Source: Pagrus major (lineage: Eukaryota; Chordata; Actinopteri; Spariformes; Sparidae). Taken from it: 64,000 nt of DNA. The translations under genes and the position numbers were made by a program. How positions within the stretch are numbered: position 1 is the stretch's first letter; each line of letters opens with the position of its first letter. This document shows positions 1 to 14,868 of this stretch, piece after piece. The notes under the pieces were generated by a model that was not told where the DNA came from, made no database searches, and saw only the letters and a program-made list of their open reading frames with translations. The stretch covers positions 2,108,021-2,172,020 of the forward strand of contig NC_133218.1 of NCBI RefSeq assembly GCF_040436345.1. Reading direction: 5' to 3'.

Positions 1-144
1 TGTTATCATACTAGAAAAGCAAATAGTTACTTGTTGTGAAAAAATAAATGATGGAAGGAATATTTTTTTGTTACCTTTGGAGAAAAACAAGCCAGGATCT
101 GGTAAAAGAATGAAAAGAGACTGCTGTGTTTCAGTCAAAGAAAC

Positions 145-150
145 TTTATT
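145..150 (-). other. polyadenylation signal of astacin gene A
   Basis: An AATAAA hexamer on the minus strand lies about 120 bases beyond the stop codon of astacin gene A. It is the only clear signal between the stop and the window edge, so it probably ends that transcript. Confidence 0.55.
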
Positions 151-266
151 GTATGATCATTGACTGTCAGGCTGATAAGTTCAGGCCTGCAGCTCCTGTT
201 GTTCAGTGAGCACAAGGTAGACAATCTTCCTGTTGACCTGTCTGTCAGAACATCCGTACAGGCTTC

Positions 267-3935
<3,669 letters not shown>

Positions 3936-4072
3936 CCCAGCAGACCTGCAGGACACAGACACAAATCAGCTACAGCTTCCACCCAGACAAAAGAGAACCA
4001 AGAAACTCTGACTGAAAGAAAGTGCACCATTCTCCATCACATTCTGCTGCAGACATTCACAGCTGAACTCAC

Positions 4073-4121
4073 CTTGGATCCTCGGTGTGGATGAGCTGAG
4101 GTGTCACTCCAGGTTTTTATA
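4073..4121 (-). promoter_or_regulatory. TATA box and noncoding first exon of astacin gene A
   Basis: On the minus strand TATAAAAA (4114-4121) precedes a short untranslated exon that ends at 4073 with a perfect GTGAGT donor. The matching acceptor (CTGCAG) lies at 3946 and opens the exon carrying the start codon. Gene C has the same layout. The likely transcription start is near 4085-4090. The end of the large palindrome lies only about 260 bases further upstream. Confidence 0.65.
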
Positions 4122-5309
4122 ACTGCTTCACTGTGTCTGTAAGCCCAAATATAGTAAATTGAAAGAATCAGCAAAACTCACAGGTTTATCAGTCATGTGA
4201 TGCACATACTCACATACACATACAGTAAGACCCCCATACCACTATGGGTGTGAAAAAGGACACGTGTTGCAGTTGCACCCTCTGTGACAATCTATTACAG
4301 AGTGAATACAAGTTGATTTAAATCTATTCCTCTTTTCACAAATGTAAGTTATGGAATGCTATGAAAGGGCTTAGGAAATAAGACTTGGTGCATTGTAACA
4401 ACAAGTCCAATGAGCTCAACTGCAATAATATAATACTACATATTAACATTAATATGTTTGATATTTTGTCCACAATCACCGTGCTGGCTCTGTATTCAGA
4501 GCAAGGTCAGATAACAGACTTATCAAATACAGTAGGTGCAGCATTTGATCAGCTGTGTATGTTTATCGAGCAGCTTCACTTGGCCCTGTACATGAAGGCC
4601 AACATGTGAGAATGACAGAAAGTGTGACTACTGCTGATCACCTGCGCAGGTTTACATAGGTCTGTTTCAATAATAAATGTTCGACTTGTTTTTGATTGAA
4701 AAACGCTTTTGAGCATCACAACCCCCACGAAATGACTCGTTTCAATAGCCCTTTTCACACAGAGACGCCGCATTATCGCCGCAGCAGCGGTTCGCCAATT
4801 CTCTGCCATTGTTTGTTCACACAGAACCAAGCAGCTCCGGCGTAAAGACGCACCAGAGTAGAATTCACACAGAGAGCCGGTGTCGTGCCAAAAAGTGATT
4901 GTCTGCCAGAATCTGACTTCCGGCCGCGGGAGCGCGCACAGCAGCCCGTTGAGCGGTAGCGCAAAACCGTCTGCTTTTCTCTGGATTAAACAGTCATAAT
5001 ATGCAGAAACACACAACTGCATTATAATGTAGGCCTAATTATAGCTTCGAAAGCTTAACGTTTATCACGTAACGGCATTTACGTGATAGACATGTCTCTG
5101 TGCTTGGTATGTCTGATGACTTTGTGTAGCCCTGTCTTTGGAAATTAGACTGTAATGAATATGATTAAGGCTATTGGTGGGTTTTCAATAAAGATATGAT
5201 AACTTTTGCAACGATCCTCGTGACTGCATTGTTTTTTATCTGATCTGGGCCCTTCATAGTATTTGCTTCCCATGTTTGGATGTGTTTTGCAGTTTTCAAT
5301 CAGTTTTCA

Positions 5310-7190
5310 CCTGTCAAAAACTGATTGAAGGCATAGTATAGTTACTGAGAGGTGATTTCTGCCTAAATATGACTTGATCTCATTCATAAGCTTCATAATA
5401 TAAACACTAGAGCTCACAGGACAGCTTGAAATTCTTTTAAAGGACCATTACAGCAGAAGATGTGCATTTTCACCTGCCAAAAACTGATTGAAGGCCAAAT
5501 ACAGTTACTCAAAGGTGATTTCTGTCTAAATATGACTTGATCTCATTCATAAGCTTCATAATATAAACACTAGAGCTCACAGGACAACTTGGAATTCTTT
5601 TAAAGGACCATTACAACACAAAATGTGCATTTTCACCTGCCAAAAATTGATTGAAGGCCAAATACAGTTACTCAAAGGTGATTTCTGTCTAAATATGACT
5701 TGATCTCATTCATAAGCTTCATAATATAAACACTAGAGCTCACAGGACAACTTGGAATTCTTTTAAAGGACCATTACAACAGAAAATGTGCATTTTCACC
5801 TGCCAAAAATTGATTGAAGGCCAAATACAGTTAATGAAAGGTGATTTCTGCCTAAATATGACTTGATCTCATTCATAAGCTTCATAATATAAAGATCTGA
5901 GCTCACAGGACAACTTGGAATTCTTTTAAAGGACCATTACAACGGAAAATGTGCATTTTCACCTGCCAAAAATTGATTGAAGGCCAAATACAGTTAATGA
6001 AAGATGTTTTCTGCCTAAATATGACTTGATCTCATTCATAAGCTTCATAATATAAACACTAGAGCTCACAGGACAACTTGGAATTCTTTTAAAGGACCAT
6101 TACAACAGAAAATGTGCATTTTCACCTGCCAAAAACTGATTGAAGGCCAAATACAGTTAATGAAAGGTGTTTTCTGCCTAAAAATGACTTGACCTCATTC
6201 ATAAGCTTCATAATATAAACACTAGAGCTCACAGGACAACTTGGAATTCTTTTAAAGGACCATTACAACAGAAAATGTGCATTTTCACCTGCCAAAAATT
6301 GATTGAAGGCCAAATACAGTTACTCAAAGGTGATTTCTGTCTAAATATGACTTGATCTCATTCATAAGCTTCATAATATAAACACTAGAGCTCACAGGAC
6401 AACTTGGAATTCTTTTAAAGGACCATTACAACACAAAACGGGCTTTTTGACCTGCCAAAAAATGATTGAAGGCCTAATACAGTTAATGAAAGGTGTTTTC
6501 TGCCTAAAAATGACTTGACCTCATTCATAAGCTTCATAATATAAAGATCTGAGCTCACAGGACAACTTGGAATTCTTTTAAAGGACCATTACAACAGAAA
6601 ATGTGCATTTTCACCTGCCAAAAATTGATTGAAGGCCAAATACAGTTAATGAAAGGTGTTTTCTGCCTAAATATGACTTGATCTCATTCATAAGCTTCAT
6701 AATATAAACACTAGAGCTCACAGGACAACTTGGAATTCTTTTAAAGGACCATTACAACAGAAAATGTGCATTTTCACCTGCCAAAAATTGATTGAAGGCC
6801 AAATACAGTTACTCAAAGGTGATTTCTGTCTAAATATGACTTGATCTCATTCATAAGCTTCATAATATAAACACTAGAGCTCACAGGACAACTTGGAATT
6901 CTTTTAAAGGACCATTACAACACAAAACGGGCTTTTTGACCTGCCAAAAATTGATTGAAGGCCAAATACAGTTACTCAAAGGTGATTTCTGTCTAAATAT
7001 GACTTGATCTCATTCATAAGCTTCATAATATAAACACTAGAGCTCACAGGACAACTTGGAATTCTTTTAAAGGACCATTACAACACAAAACGGGCTTTTT
7101 GACCTGCCAAAAATTGATTGAAGGCCTAATACAGTTAATGAAAGGTGTTTTCTGCCTAAAAATGACTTGACCTCATTCATAAGCTTCATA
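5310..7190 (+). repeat. 163-bp tandem repeat, about 12 units
   Basis: The AAGCTTCATAA landmark recurs at 5388, 5551, 5714, 5877, 6040, 6203, 6366, 6529, 6692, 6855, 7018 and 7181, exactly 163 bases apart each time. Units differ by a few substitutions and alternate between sub-variants (for example CACTAGAGCTC versus GATCTGAGCTC, and AAATGTGCATTTTC versus AAACGGGCTTTTTG). The fixed length and variant mixing point to recent unequal exchange. Confidence 0.92.
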
Positions 7191-7194
7191 AGCT

Positions 7195-7850
7195 TTCTGT
7201 TGTAATGATCCTTTAAAAGAATTCCAAGTTGTCCTGTGAGCTCAGATCTTTATATTATGAAGCTTATGAATGAGGTCAAGTCATATTTAGGCAGAAAACA
7301 CCTTTCATTAACTCTATTTGGCCTTCAATCAATTTTTGGCAGGTGAAAATGCACATTTTCTGTTGTAATGGTCCTTTAAAAGAATTCCAAGTTGTCCTGT
7401 GAGCTCAGATCTTTATATTATGAAGCTTATGAATGAGGTCAAGTCATTTTTAGGCAGAAAACACCTTTCATTAACTGTATTAGGCCTTCAATCAATTTTT
7501 GGCAGGTCAAAAAGCCCGTTTTGTGTTGTAATGGTCCTTTAAAAGAATTCCAAGTTGTCCTGTGAGCTCTAGTGTTTATATTATGAAGCTTATGAATGAG
7601 ATCAAGTCATATTTAGGCAGAAATCACCTTTGAGTAACTGTATTTGGCCTTCAATCAATTTTTGGCAGGTGAAAATGCACATTTTGTGTTGTAATGGTCC
7701 TTTAAAAGAATTCCAAGTTGTCCTGTGAGCTCTAGTGTTTATATTATGAAGCTTATGAATGAGATCAAGTCATATTTAGGCAGAAATCACCTCTCAGTAA
7801 CTATACTATGCCTTCAATCAGTTTTTGACAGGTGAAAACTGATTGAAAAC
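7195..7850 (-). repeat. 163-bp tandem repeat, about 4 inverted units
   Basis: These are the same 163-bp units as in the left arm, reverse-complemented, forming the shorter right inner arm of the palindrome. The junction at about 7181-7200 joins a unit cut after its HindIII-like AAGCTT site to an inverted unit starting at a different point, so the centre is not a simple unit boundary. Confidence 0.9.
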
Positions 7851-8761
7851 TGCAAAACACATCCAAACATGGGAAGCAAATACTATGAAGGGCCCAGATC
7901 AGATAAAAAACAATGCAGTCACGAGGATCGTTGCAAAAGTTATCATATCTTTATTGAAAACCCACCAATAGCCTTAATCATATTCATTACAGTCTAATTT
8001 CCAAAGACAGGGCTACACAAAGTCATCAGACATACCAAGCACAGAGACATGTCTATCACGTAAATGCCGTTACGTGATAAACGTTAACCTTTCGAAGCTA
8101 TAATTAGGCCTACATTATAATGCAGTTGTGTGTTTCTGCATATTATGACTGTTTAATCCAGAGAAAAGCAGACGGTTTTGCGCTACCGCTCAACGGGCTG
8201 CTGTGCGCTCTCCCGCGGCCGGAAGTCAGATTCTGGCAGACAATCACTTTTTGGCACGACACCGGCTCTCTGTGTGAATTCTACTCTGGTGCGTCTTTAC
8301 GCCGGAGCTGCTTGGTTCTGTGTGAACAAACAATGGCAGAGAATTGGCGAACCGCTGCTGCGGCGATAATGCGGCGTCTCTGTGTGAAAAGGGCTATTGA
8401 AACGAGTCATTTCGTGGGGGTTGTGATGCTCAAAAGCGTTTTTCAATCAAAAACAAGTCGAACATTTATTATTGAAACAGACCTATGTAAACCTGCGCAG
8501 GTGATCAGCAGTAGTCACACTTTCTGTCATTCTCACATGTTGGCCTTCATGTACAGGGCCAAGTGAAGCTGCTCGATAAACATACACAGCTGATCAAATG
8601 CTGCACCTACTGTATTTGATAAGTCTGTTATCTGACCTTGCTCTGAATACAGAGCCAGCACGGTGATTGTGGACAAAATATCAAACATATTAATGTTAAT
8701 ATTAAGTATTATATTATTGCAGTTGAGCTCATTGGACTTGTTGTTACAATGCACCAAGTGC

Positions 8762-9108
8762 TACGAGGATCGTTGCAAAAGTTATCATATCTTTATTGAA
8801 AACCCACCAATAGCCTTAATCATATTCATTACAGTCTAATTTCCAAAGACAGGGCTACACAAAGTCATCAGACATACCAAGCACAGAGACATGTCTATCA
8901 CGTAAATGCCGTTACGTGATAAACGTTAAGCTTTCGAAGCTATAATTAGGCCTACATTATAATGCAGTTGTGTGTTTCTGCATATTATGACTGTTTAATC
9001 CAGAGAAAAGCAGACGGTTTTGCGCTACCGCTCAACGGGCTGCTGTGCGCGCTCCCGCGGCCGGAAGTCAGATTCTGGCAGACAATCACTTTTTGGCACG
9101 ACACCGGC
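8762..9108 (+). repeat. third partial copy of the palindrome arm
   Basis: From ACGAGGATCG onward this repeats 7921-8257 almost base for base and in the same orientation, beginning two bases after the palindrome ends. It stops sharply at CGACACCGGC, where the foldback element at 9109 begins. Continuation-like sequence reappears at 12593 but is clearly more diverged. Confidence 0.85.
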
Positions 9109-10048
9109 GCCGCGGATCCAAAAGAGGCGTGACGATACACGTCATGATGATGACGTCTGTGTGTTTTTCTCAACGTGTTTCCCCGGTGTCCTCCTGTTAA
9201 TCTAAACATGTACCCGCTGACTGTTTGTCATCATACTGATGCTGTTATAATGTGTTGTATTTGAGATCCTGACCCACCAAACATCCTGGAAAGTGACAAA
9301 GTAACGTTTTTCTATAAATTACATAACATAATCACCATCAGTCAACAGGACGCTGTCTGACTCTCTCACACGCGGGGAGGGAGGCTTTTTTCTGTGGGGA
9401 AAGTTCACTGAAGTCTCGGTGGAGGGCTGACGTCGCGACAAACACTTGGTGAGTTAAAGTTTTTTGCCGGGGACAGACGCTGGTCTCAATATTTTGAGTC
9501 CTTTTCAACCTGCAGTTCTCTCTCTCCCTATCACTGTCTGCCCCTGAAGAAATCATGCATATTGTTTGGTTAAAAATAATATTGTTAAAGGTGACATATT
9601 ATGCTCATTTCTGCTTGTTGACATGGTTCCTTGATGTCTAAATGGAATGACAGTAACATGCTTTGGTCGAAAAAACCGAAGGATTGAGCACAGCAGGGGT
9701 GTTTACACACCAGTTTCACAGCCCTGCTCTAAGCGGCTGGTTTGAGTGCCTTTCCCTTTTATGCTAATGAGCTACTGCGTGCGCCGCCCACCTCTTCCTG
9801 CCGGGCGGAAGACGTGAGGACGGCATCGCGTGACCATGGCAACGAGCTATACACATTTGCGAAGCAACTTTTCTGTGTCCATGCCTGTATATAACTGATG
9901 GTAGCACAGCAGACATGTAGCAGGTAACCCCTGTCTCCGGCTCCAAGACAAAGTAGTGATTGCTTTACTGCAGGTAACGTGCAGGTCACTGTCCTTTAGC
10001 ACAACATGCTAATGAATTAATGTAGCTCACCATCTGCTAACAACTGAG

Positions 10049-10312
10049 ACATTTCACCCCGTCTCCTCTGCTTGTTCACGGAGGAACAGCAGCTCACTGT
10101 CCGCGAACAACCGAGACATTTCAACCCGTCTCCTCTGCTTGTTCACGGAGGAACAGTAGCTCACCGTCCGCTAACAACTGAGACATTTCACACCGTCTCC
10201 TCTGCGTGTTCACGGAGGAACAGTAGCTCACCGTCCGCTAACACCGAGACATTTCAGCCCGTCTCCTCCCCATGTTCACGGCCGAGCAGTGGTTCACCGG
10301 CCGGTTAGAAGC
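10049..10312 (+). repeat. 67-bp tandem repeat, 4 copies
   Basis: Units beginning ACATTTCA start at 10049, 10116, 10183 and 10249. Each contains GTCTCCTCTGCTTGTTCACG and GAACAGTAGCTCACCGTCCG; the last unit is the most diverged. It is a minisatellite inside the TTAA-flanked element. A 78-codon frame across it is probably incidental. Confidence 0.85.
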
Positions 10313-10589
10313 GATAAAATCTCAATATCCTAATTCATTTTCTCAATTCACTGTCATGTTTTAAAAGAGTGCTGATATGACAAATTAACGTTTGGTAACA
10401 TTAATATTATCGTGAATACTACGGCCAGTAAGCCCAACGTTGACAACTTCACATGTAATGTTAGTTCAGCCTCATATTTACATCGACGGTTAGCGTTAGC
10501 TCATGTGCTAAACGACCAAAGTAACACAAACTACACTGTTTTTTAAATACTTACAGCTCCATCATTGACAGTGGGTATGGATCCATCTT

Positions 10590-10832
10590 TTAAGGGACAA
10601 TCTTGTTGCCAGTCCAGCGTCCAGTCCTGACCTGGTTGCTGAAGCAGTCCGGCGTGAAGTGACTGGCACAGACCGTAACACTTTTGCTCACTGAAGCTGG
10701 GACGTTTCCCTGATAAATAAAATGTAGCCGCTTCGCTCTGATATCCTCTTTGATAGTGAGGCCATGTAGCGAAACAGGAGGATCCGTGCATCCGACGACA
10801 GAGCAGCAGTGCTCGGCTTTCGGGTTGTACAT
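10590..10832 (-). pseudogene. THAP zinc-finger exon of a transposase-like gene (fragment)
   Basis: An 80-codon minus-strand frame from ATG 10832 carries a C2CH THAP signature: Cys10, Cys15, then Cys55-x2-His58 followed by Phe, a spacing typical of THAP domains, which bind DNA. A plausible splice donor (CAG|GTCAGG) follows the domain at about 10630, so the real exon may end there. No downstream catalytic region was found. It lies inside the TTAA-flanked element and is best read as the remaining 5' exon of its transposase. A domesticated THAP gene is less likely because of this setting. Confidence 0.55.
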
Positions 10833-11149
10833 GGTAGCGGTCAGGCTGTCACTACAAATTAAGCGAGAACGAGAAAATGGCGGATCCTCGTCCAGGTAGC
10901 TGGCGTAGTGTGGGAGGAGATAGCCAGCGCCAGGGCTGGAGTATGCAAAAGACCGGATTGTGACGTCACAATCCGGTCGAAATCCAAACGGCTGGTTTAG
11001 AGACCCAATCCCTGACTCCAGTAGTTTACGAAATATTAACTTAGTTGTCGAAAAATCATGCTTAAGGGGTGGGGAGGCACTCCGGATACGCAAATATACA
11101 TACTAAAGCAAGGAAAAAGTGAGTTTTGCATAATATGTCCCCTTTAAGT

Positions 11150-11805
11150 CAGATATCCCTTTCCTTAAACTGAAACACACAGGATAGGTATCATGCAATT
11201 ATATCATCCTCTAATGACATGTTACAGCAACCCCAAGCTGTCTTGTTTGCACGTGTATGAAATAAATCTTTTGAAGACTAAAAACAAGCTAACGCTAAAT
11301 GGCTATCCTCCACACTTGTATTTTATGAAGCAGCTTGTAACTTTTGTTTGAAAGGCGACACACACACACACACACATACACACACACACACAGTATGTGC
11401 ACACAGTGTGTCTTTATAGTCCGTTAGTCTAGCTTGGGGTTGCTGTGACGTTTGTTTTATTTCAACCTTTGCCGGCGCAGGCTAATGTTTCCCATAGACT
11501 TCAATTCATTATGCTAAGCTAGCGCACTGTGCTAACGACTTATACGACTTACTCATCAACTTAATTTAAACATCTGTAAATCCTTTAACACTACCCATTG
11601 TGAGCGACTGTTAACTTACTCTTGTTTTCTCCTTTTTAGATGAAAGTCTGCATGAGAGCTGAAGTGCAAAGAGAGTAGTGCATCCCGTATATTTGTTGAA
11701 TCTCGATCCAGACAAACTGATTGGCAGCTCTGGTGGGCAGGCAGGGTGGCCAATCATATTCCAGGGGTAGCCGGTGCCACCCCCAGCCACCCCGGTGGCC
11801 ACGCC
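11150..11805. other. spacer in the foldback element with a CA microsatellite
   Basis: Unassigned sequence between the TTAA element and the next inverted-repeat unit. It holds an interrupted (CA)n run at about 11359-11392 and nothing else recognisable. Confidence 0.5.
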
Positions 11806-11972
11806 ACAGCTGATACTACCTCTGGAGGTGCATCAGAAGCCCCATTCACACTGCCGTTTGCATGCGGGGATCCTGCGCCAATTCTCAGCATCCTGCTCTG
11901 TGTGAAAGTTTCAGATGCGGTGAGGGGTGAAATTTCGCAGCGCCTCTGATGCGCCTCCAGAGGTAGTATCAG
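11806..11972. repeat. small inverted-repeat unit
   Basis: Arms GATACTACCTCTGGAGG (about 11811) and CCTCCAGAGGTAGTATC (to about 11972) face each other across about 110 bases. Its interior (GCCCCATTCACACTGCCG, TTGCATGCGGGGATCCTG) recurs inverted at about 12730-12816. It looks like a MITE or element terminus nested in the complex. Confidence 0.6.
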
Positions 11973-12592
11973 AGGCACAGTATTGGTGAACCGAACCAGT
12001 GTGAACGGATAAGCCAGCGGCGCGGAGCGAGGGTGTGTCGGTCTGATGGTGTTCACAGTCTGATAACTAAACAGGTCCTTCACTCAACAAAATATAGAGA
12101 AATGTCCCACAAAGCAACGTTACAGGACCAAACAACAGTAACATAGTAACTGGTCGTGTCTTTGGCAACTGTGAGTAAAAAAAAATAACGCAGTTATATG
12201 TGGAGAAGTGTCTGTCATCCTGTCAGTCCTACCGACTCTTCCTCACATTTCTGCACCAAAAACAGCGTCTGTCTGTCTGTTTGCAGTCAGCCCTCCACCG
12301 AGACTTCAGTGAACTTTCCCCCAGAAAGAGTGAGAGAGTCAGACAGCCTCCTGTTGACTGATGGTGATTATGTAATTATCTAATTTAGAGAAAAACGTAA
12401 CTTTGTCACTTTCCAGGATGTTTGGTGGGTCAGGATCTCAATCACAACACATTATAACAGCATCCATATGATTATAAACAGTCAGCGGGTACATGTTTAG
12501 ATTAACAGGTAAACACCGGGGAAACACTTTGAAAAAACCACACGTCATCACCATGACGTGTACCGTCACGCCTCTTTTGGAGCCGCAGCGCC

Positions 12593-12816
12593 GGCTTGCT
12601 GTGTGAATTATACTCTGGTTCATCTTTTACACCGGAGCTGTTTGGTTCTTTGTGAACAAACAACGGAATTAGTGAGAATTAGCGAACCGCCGCTGCGGTG
12701 ATAATGCCGCCTCTCTGTGTGAAAAGGGCTAGAGGCGCATCGAAATTTCACCCCTTGCTGCATCTGAAACGCAGGATCCCCGCATGCAAACGGCAGTGTG
12801 AATGGGGCTAGTATCA
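12593..12816 (+). repeat. diverged palindrome-arm fragment plus inverted partner of the 11806 unit
   Basis: 12593-12731 resembles 8268-8396 of the palindrome arm, ending in GTGTGAAAAGGGCTA, but with many substitutions. 12730-12816 is the reverse complement of the interior of the unit at 11806-11972. Both are non-coding repeat sequence. Confidence 0.65.
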
Positions 12817-12934
12817 TAATTTGAGCCATTTGGTTGAATTACAGTTGGAAAGTCTAGAAGAGCCGCACGATTAAATTAATTTATCTCCCTTCAAGTTAGC
12901 CAGGCGCTAAACTGGAAGTTAGCCAGCTCGGTTG

Positions 12935-13315
12935 GTGATCAAGGTATTTTCTAGCCGGGAAGTCAAGCTTTGTTGGCTTTAAAACACCACTGAGCAGCTT
13001 TCATAGGAATGAACAGGCCCCACCATCCAACACTGTGTGCAGTAATAAAACAACCTTGGAAAGACGCATCCCAAATTACTTCTTTATTAAGGCGCCACCA
13101 CCAGATGTTGATAACGCGTCATCACTTCGGGTGGCGCAATTTAGTGTGTTCACCGGGGTCTCACGTTTAGATCAGAGCCGAGCCGTGGTGATAAAAAACC
13201 CGGGTCTACTGCAGGGTCAACTGTCCCGCGTGTGAATGCAGAGTTTACACATTCCAATTGCACTCAAAAGCCTGATCTTGGCAGGTTTAAGTGGGATTTT
13301 TGACCAGTGGAAAAG
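12935..13315 (+). repeat. dispersed repeat, copy 2
   Basis: Diverged reverse complement of 1345-1705. The two copies bracket gene A's exons and the whole transposon complex. The 66-codon frame across it is not supported as coding. Confidence 0.6.
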
Positions 13316-13701
13316 GGGTTTTAGTCACCTATCTTGACAGGTCAGAATATGTACAGTATGTGCTTTTGCAAACAGAAACAGGCTGACTTCAAGTTGAGGT
13401 ATCTGGATGTACATTTTTATTCATTATTAGTATTCAATCAAACTTGCAAGCAGTTATTAAACAGTTATATGAAAGAGTACATTTGTGATGATGTCACTTT
13501 TCATTTCTCATTAGGTCAGCACAAAAGCAATTTTATTCAAATTCTGAATTTCATGAAAGCACACTCATTAAGCCCAAGATGCCTCTCTGGTTTTGTTGAA
13601 GATAAAAACTTGGAACAATCTGCCTCTTTTCCTCTTGAGTCCCTGTTGGAAAAAGAGGGAATATGTTAAAAATATTAAATGAATGTGCATGTGTTTGGGT
13701 A

Positions 13702-13717
13702 CACACACACACACACA

Positions 13718-13767
<50 letters not shown>
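13702..13767 (+). repeat. (AC)n microsatellite
   Basis: A run of AC dinucleotides with one TAC interruption. The long Thr/His- and Val/Cys-repeat frames across it are artefacts. Confidence 0.95.
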
Positions 13768-13768
<1 letters not shown>

Positions 13769-13799
13769 TTCTTTTTGTTTTTGTAAAATGATTTGTTTA

Positions 13800-14868
13800 T
13801 ATCATGTCTCCCAACAGCTATTTCATAATGCCTTCATGTACAAATTAATACTATATGTTGATGTTTGGCTACATCAGGAAACATGGATGCACATTAATGT
13901 CCATTCACACAAAAAATACAAAGGATAGGAATAAATCAACAAGGTTCAGCCAGGTTCAACTAATACCAGACTTCCTCTATAGCACATTCATGATAGTGTG
14001 TGGGTTAGCAAGTTTAAAAAAAAAAGCATCCAAACCCACTTACTTTCGTTTTTTTAAGGGAAATGGGCTCCACGCACAGGTTCCAGGTTAGATCTGGAGG
14101 CAGTTGAATCTGAAATGAATAACAAAAGAAAGCAAAACCTGTAAAGGCTGCTCAGTTTCTTTATGGTACTGCTACAATGTACATGAACACACAGGTCACC
14201 AATAACCGGTAATTTCAATTACCACAATATTCAAAAAAATAAATATTGATATCTTGCTAATAATAGAAATATGATAATCTGTAAATAATCCAGCGCCTCT
14301 TGAATTGTTTCTGTTTCTTTCTGTTCTCATTTTGTCACATTAGGTTGTGGTAATGCGCCTTAGAAAAAGCTGCAGTAACAGTTAACTGTCAGCTGGCTAG
14401 TGTGTGGCTGCTACTCACTGGTTTACTACTGCTGATCAAAATCATGTTGAAACAACAGACATTTATGGTTACATAGACTCTCTCCACCTCCCTACACTTG
14501 TTTAACGAATGTTTAATTTTTTTCTTTTACAAAAAAACAGACAAAACACACAATAAACAAAGTTGAGATGAATTTGACTGACTGCTTTTTTCTCTCAAAA
14601 TTTCTGTATACGGGATATATCCTTATTGTGAATTCTTTTGGCAACGATAATCATCCAGTGAAAATCTGATGTTGTGACAGCCTTAGCAGGAATATAGTAT
14701 AGGCCTATTGAGTAGTACAGGTGGGTATGCTAGTATGAAATCAGGAGGGTAGGCGGTAAGACAGGTGAGAATGTTGGCTCTGTAGAAAGATACTGTAGAT
14801 AGATACAGAAACAGGTAGGGATTTATGTAGTTGGGGAGGAAGTATGCTTCTTCATCGGTTAATAGGTA
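13800..14868. other. 3' flank of astacin gene B, nothing recognised
   Basis: AT-rich sequence downstream of gene B's stop. No coding similarity or clear repeat family was seen. It probably contains the 3' untranslated region of gene B. Confidence 0.45.

Larger units (their letters stand above)
4383..8759. repeat. 4.4 kb near-perfect palindrome (foldback element or inverted duplication)
   Basis: The outer about 930 bases at each end are almost exact reverse complements: ACTTGGTGCATTGTAAC at 4383 and its complement ending at 8759. A 148-codon frame at 4576-5022 (minus) recurs with identical translation at 8120-8566 (plus), which shows how little the arms have diverged. Inside each arm sit 163-bp tandem repeats, twelve on the left and four in inverted orientation on the right, meeting at about 7190. 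A sub-terminus AGCCCTTTTCACACAGAG (4747) and its complement (ending about 8395) look like transposon terminal repeats, so an element with flanks may have been duplicated as a mirror image. No transposase and no clear target-site duplication are visible. Confidence 0.85.
9585..11147 (-). mobile_element. TTAA-flanked DNA transposon remnant (Kolobok-like)
   Basis: Terminal inverted repeats AGGTGACATATTATGC (9589) and GCATAATATGTCCCCT (to 11143) are flanked on both sides by TTAA. A TTAA target plus an internal THAP-domain exon is the usual mix in the Kolobok superfamily (piggyBac also uses TTAA but lacks THAP). The rest of a transposase was not found, so this copy is internally deleted. It also contains a 67-bp tandem repeat. 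An eroded relative with the same right end lies at about 51060-51345. Confidence 0.65.
9109..12592. mobile_element. 3.5 kb composite foldback element
   Basis: Arms of about 330 bases at 9109-9440 and about 12275-12592 are reverse complements with moderate divergence. Shared landmarks include CCAAAAGAGGCGTGACG, ACATGTACCCGCTGACTGTT and CCTGGAAAGTGACAAAGT. Between the arms lie a TTAA-flanked element (9585-11147), an unassigned spacer with a CA repeat (11150-11800) and a further inverted-repeat unit (about 11806-11972). No full transposase is present, so it is non-autonomous. Confidence 0.7.

Noticed and set aside
4576-5022. 148-codon open frame repeated identically at 8120-8566
   Set aside because: Its identity comes from the palindrome arms. 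It lies across transposon-like ends, has no known domain, and a shifted 63-codon frame is equally open.
5310-7850. Regular repeats resembling a CRISPR array
   Set aside because: The units are 163 bp, contiguous and without spacers, in a eukaryotic genome. It is a minisatellite.
13551-13928. Thr/His- and Val/Cys-repeat frames
   Set aside because: Direct translation of the AC microsatellite.
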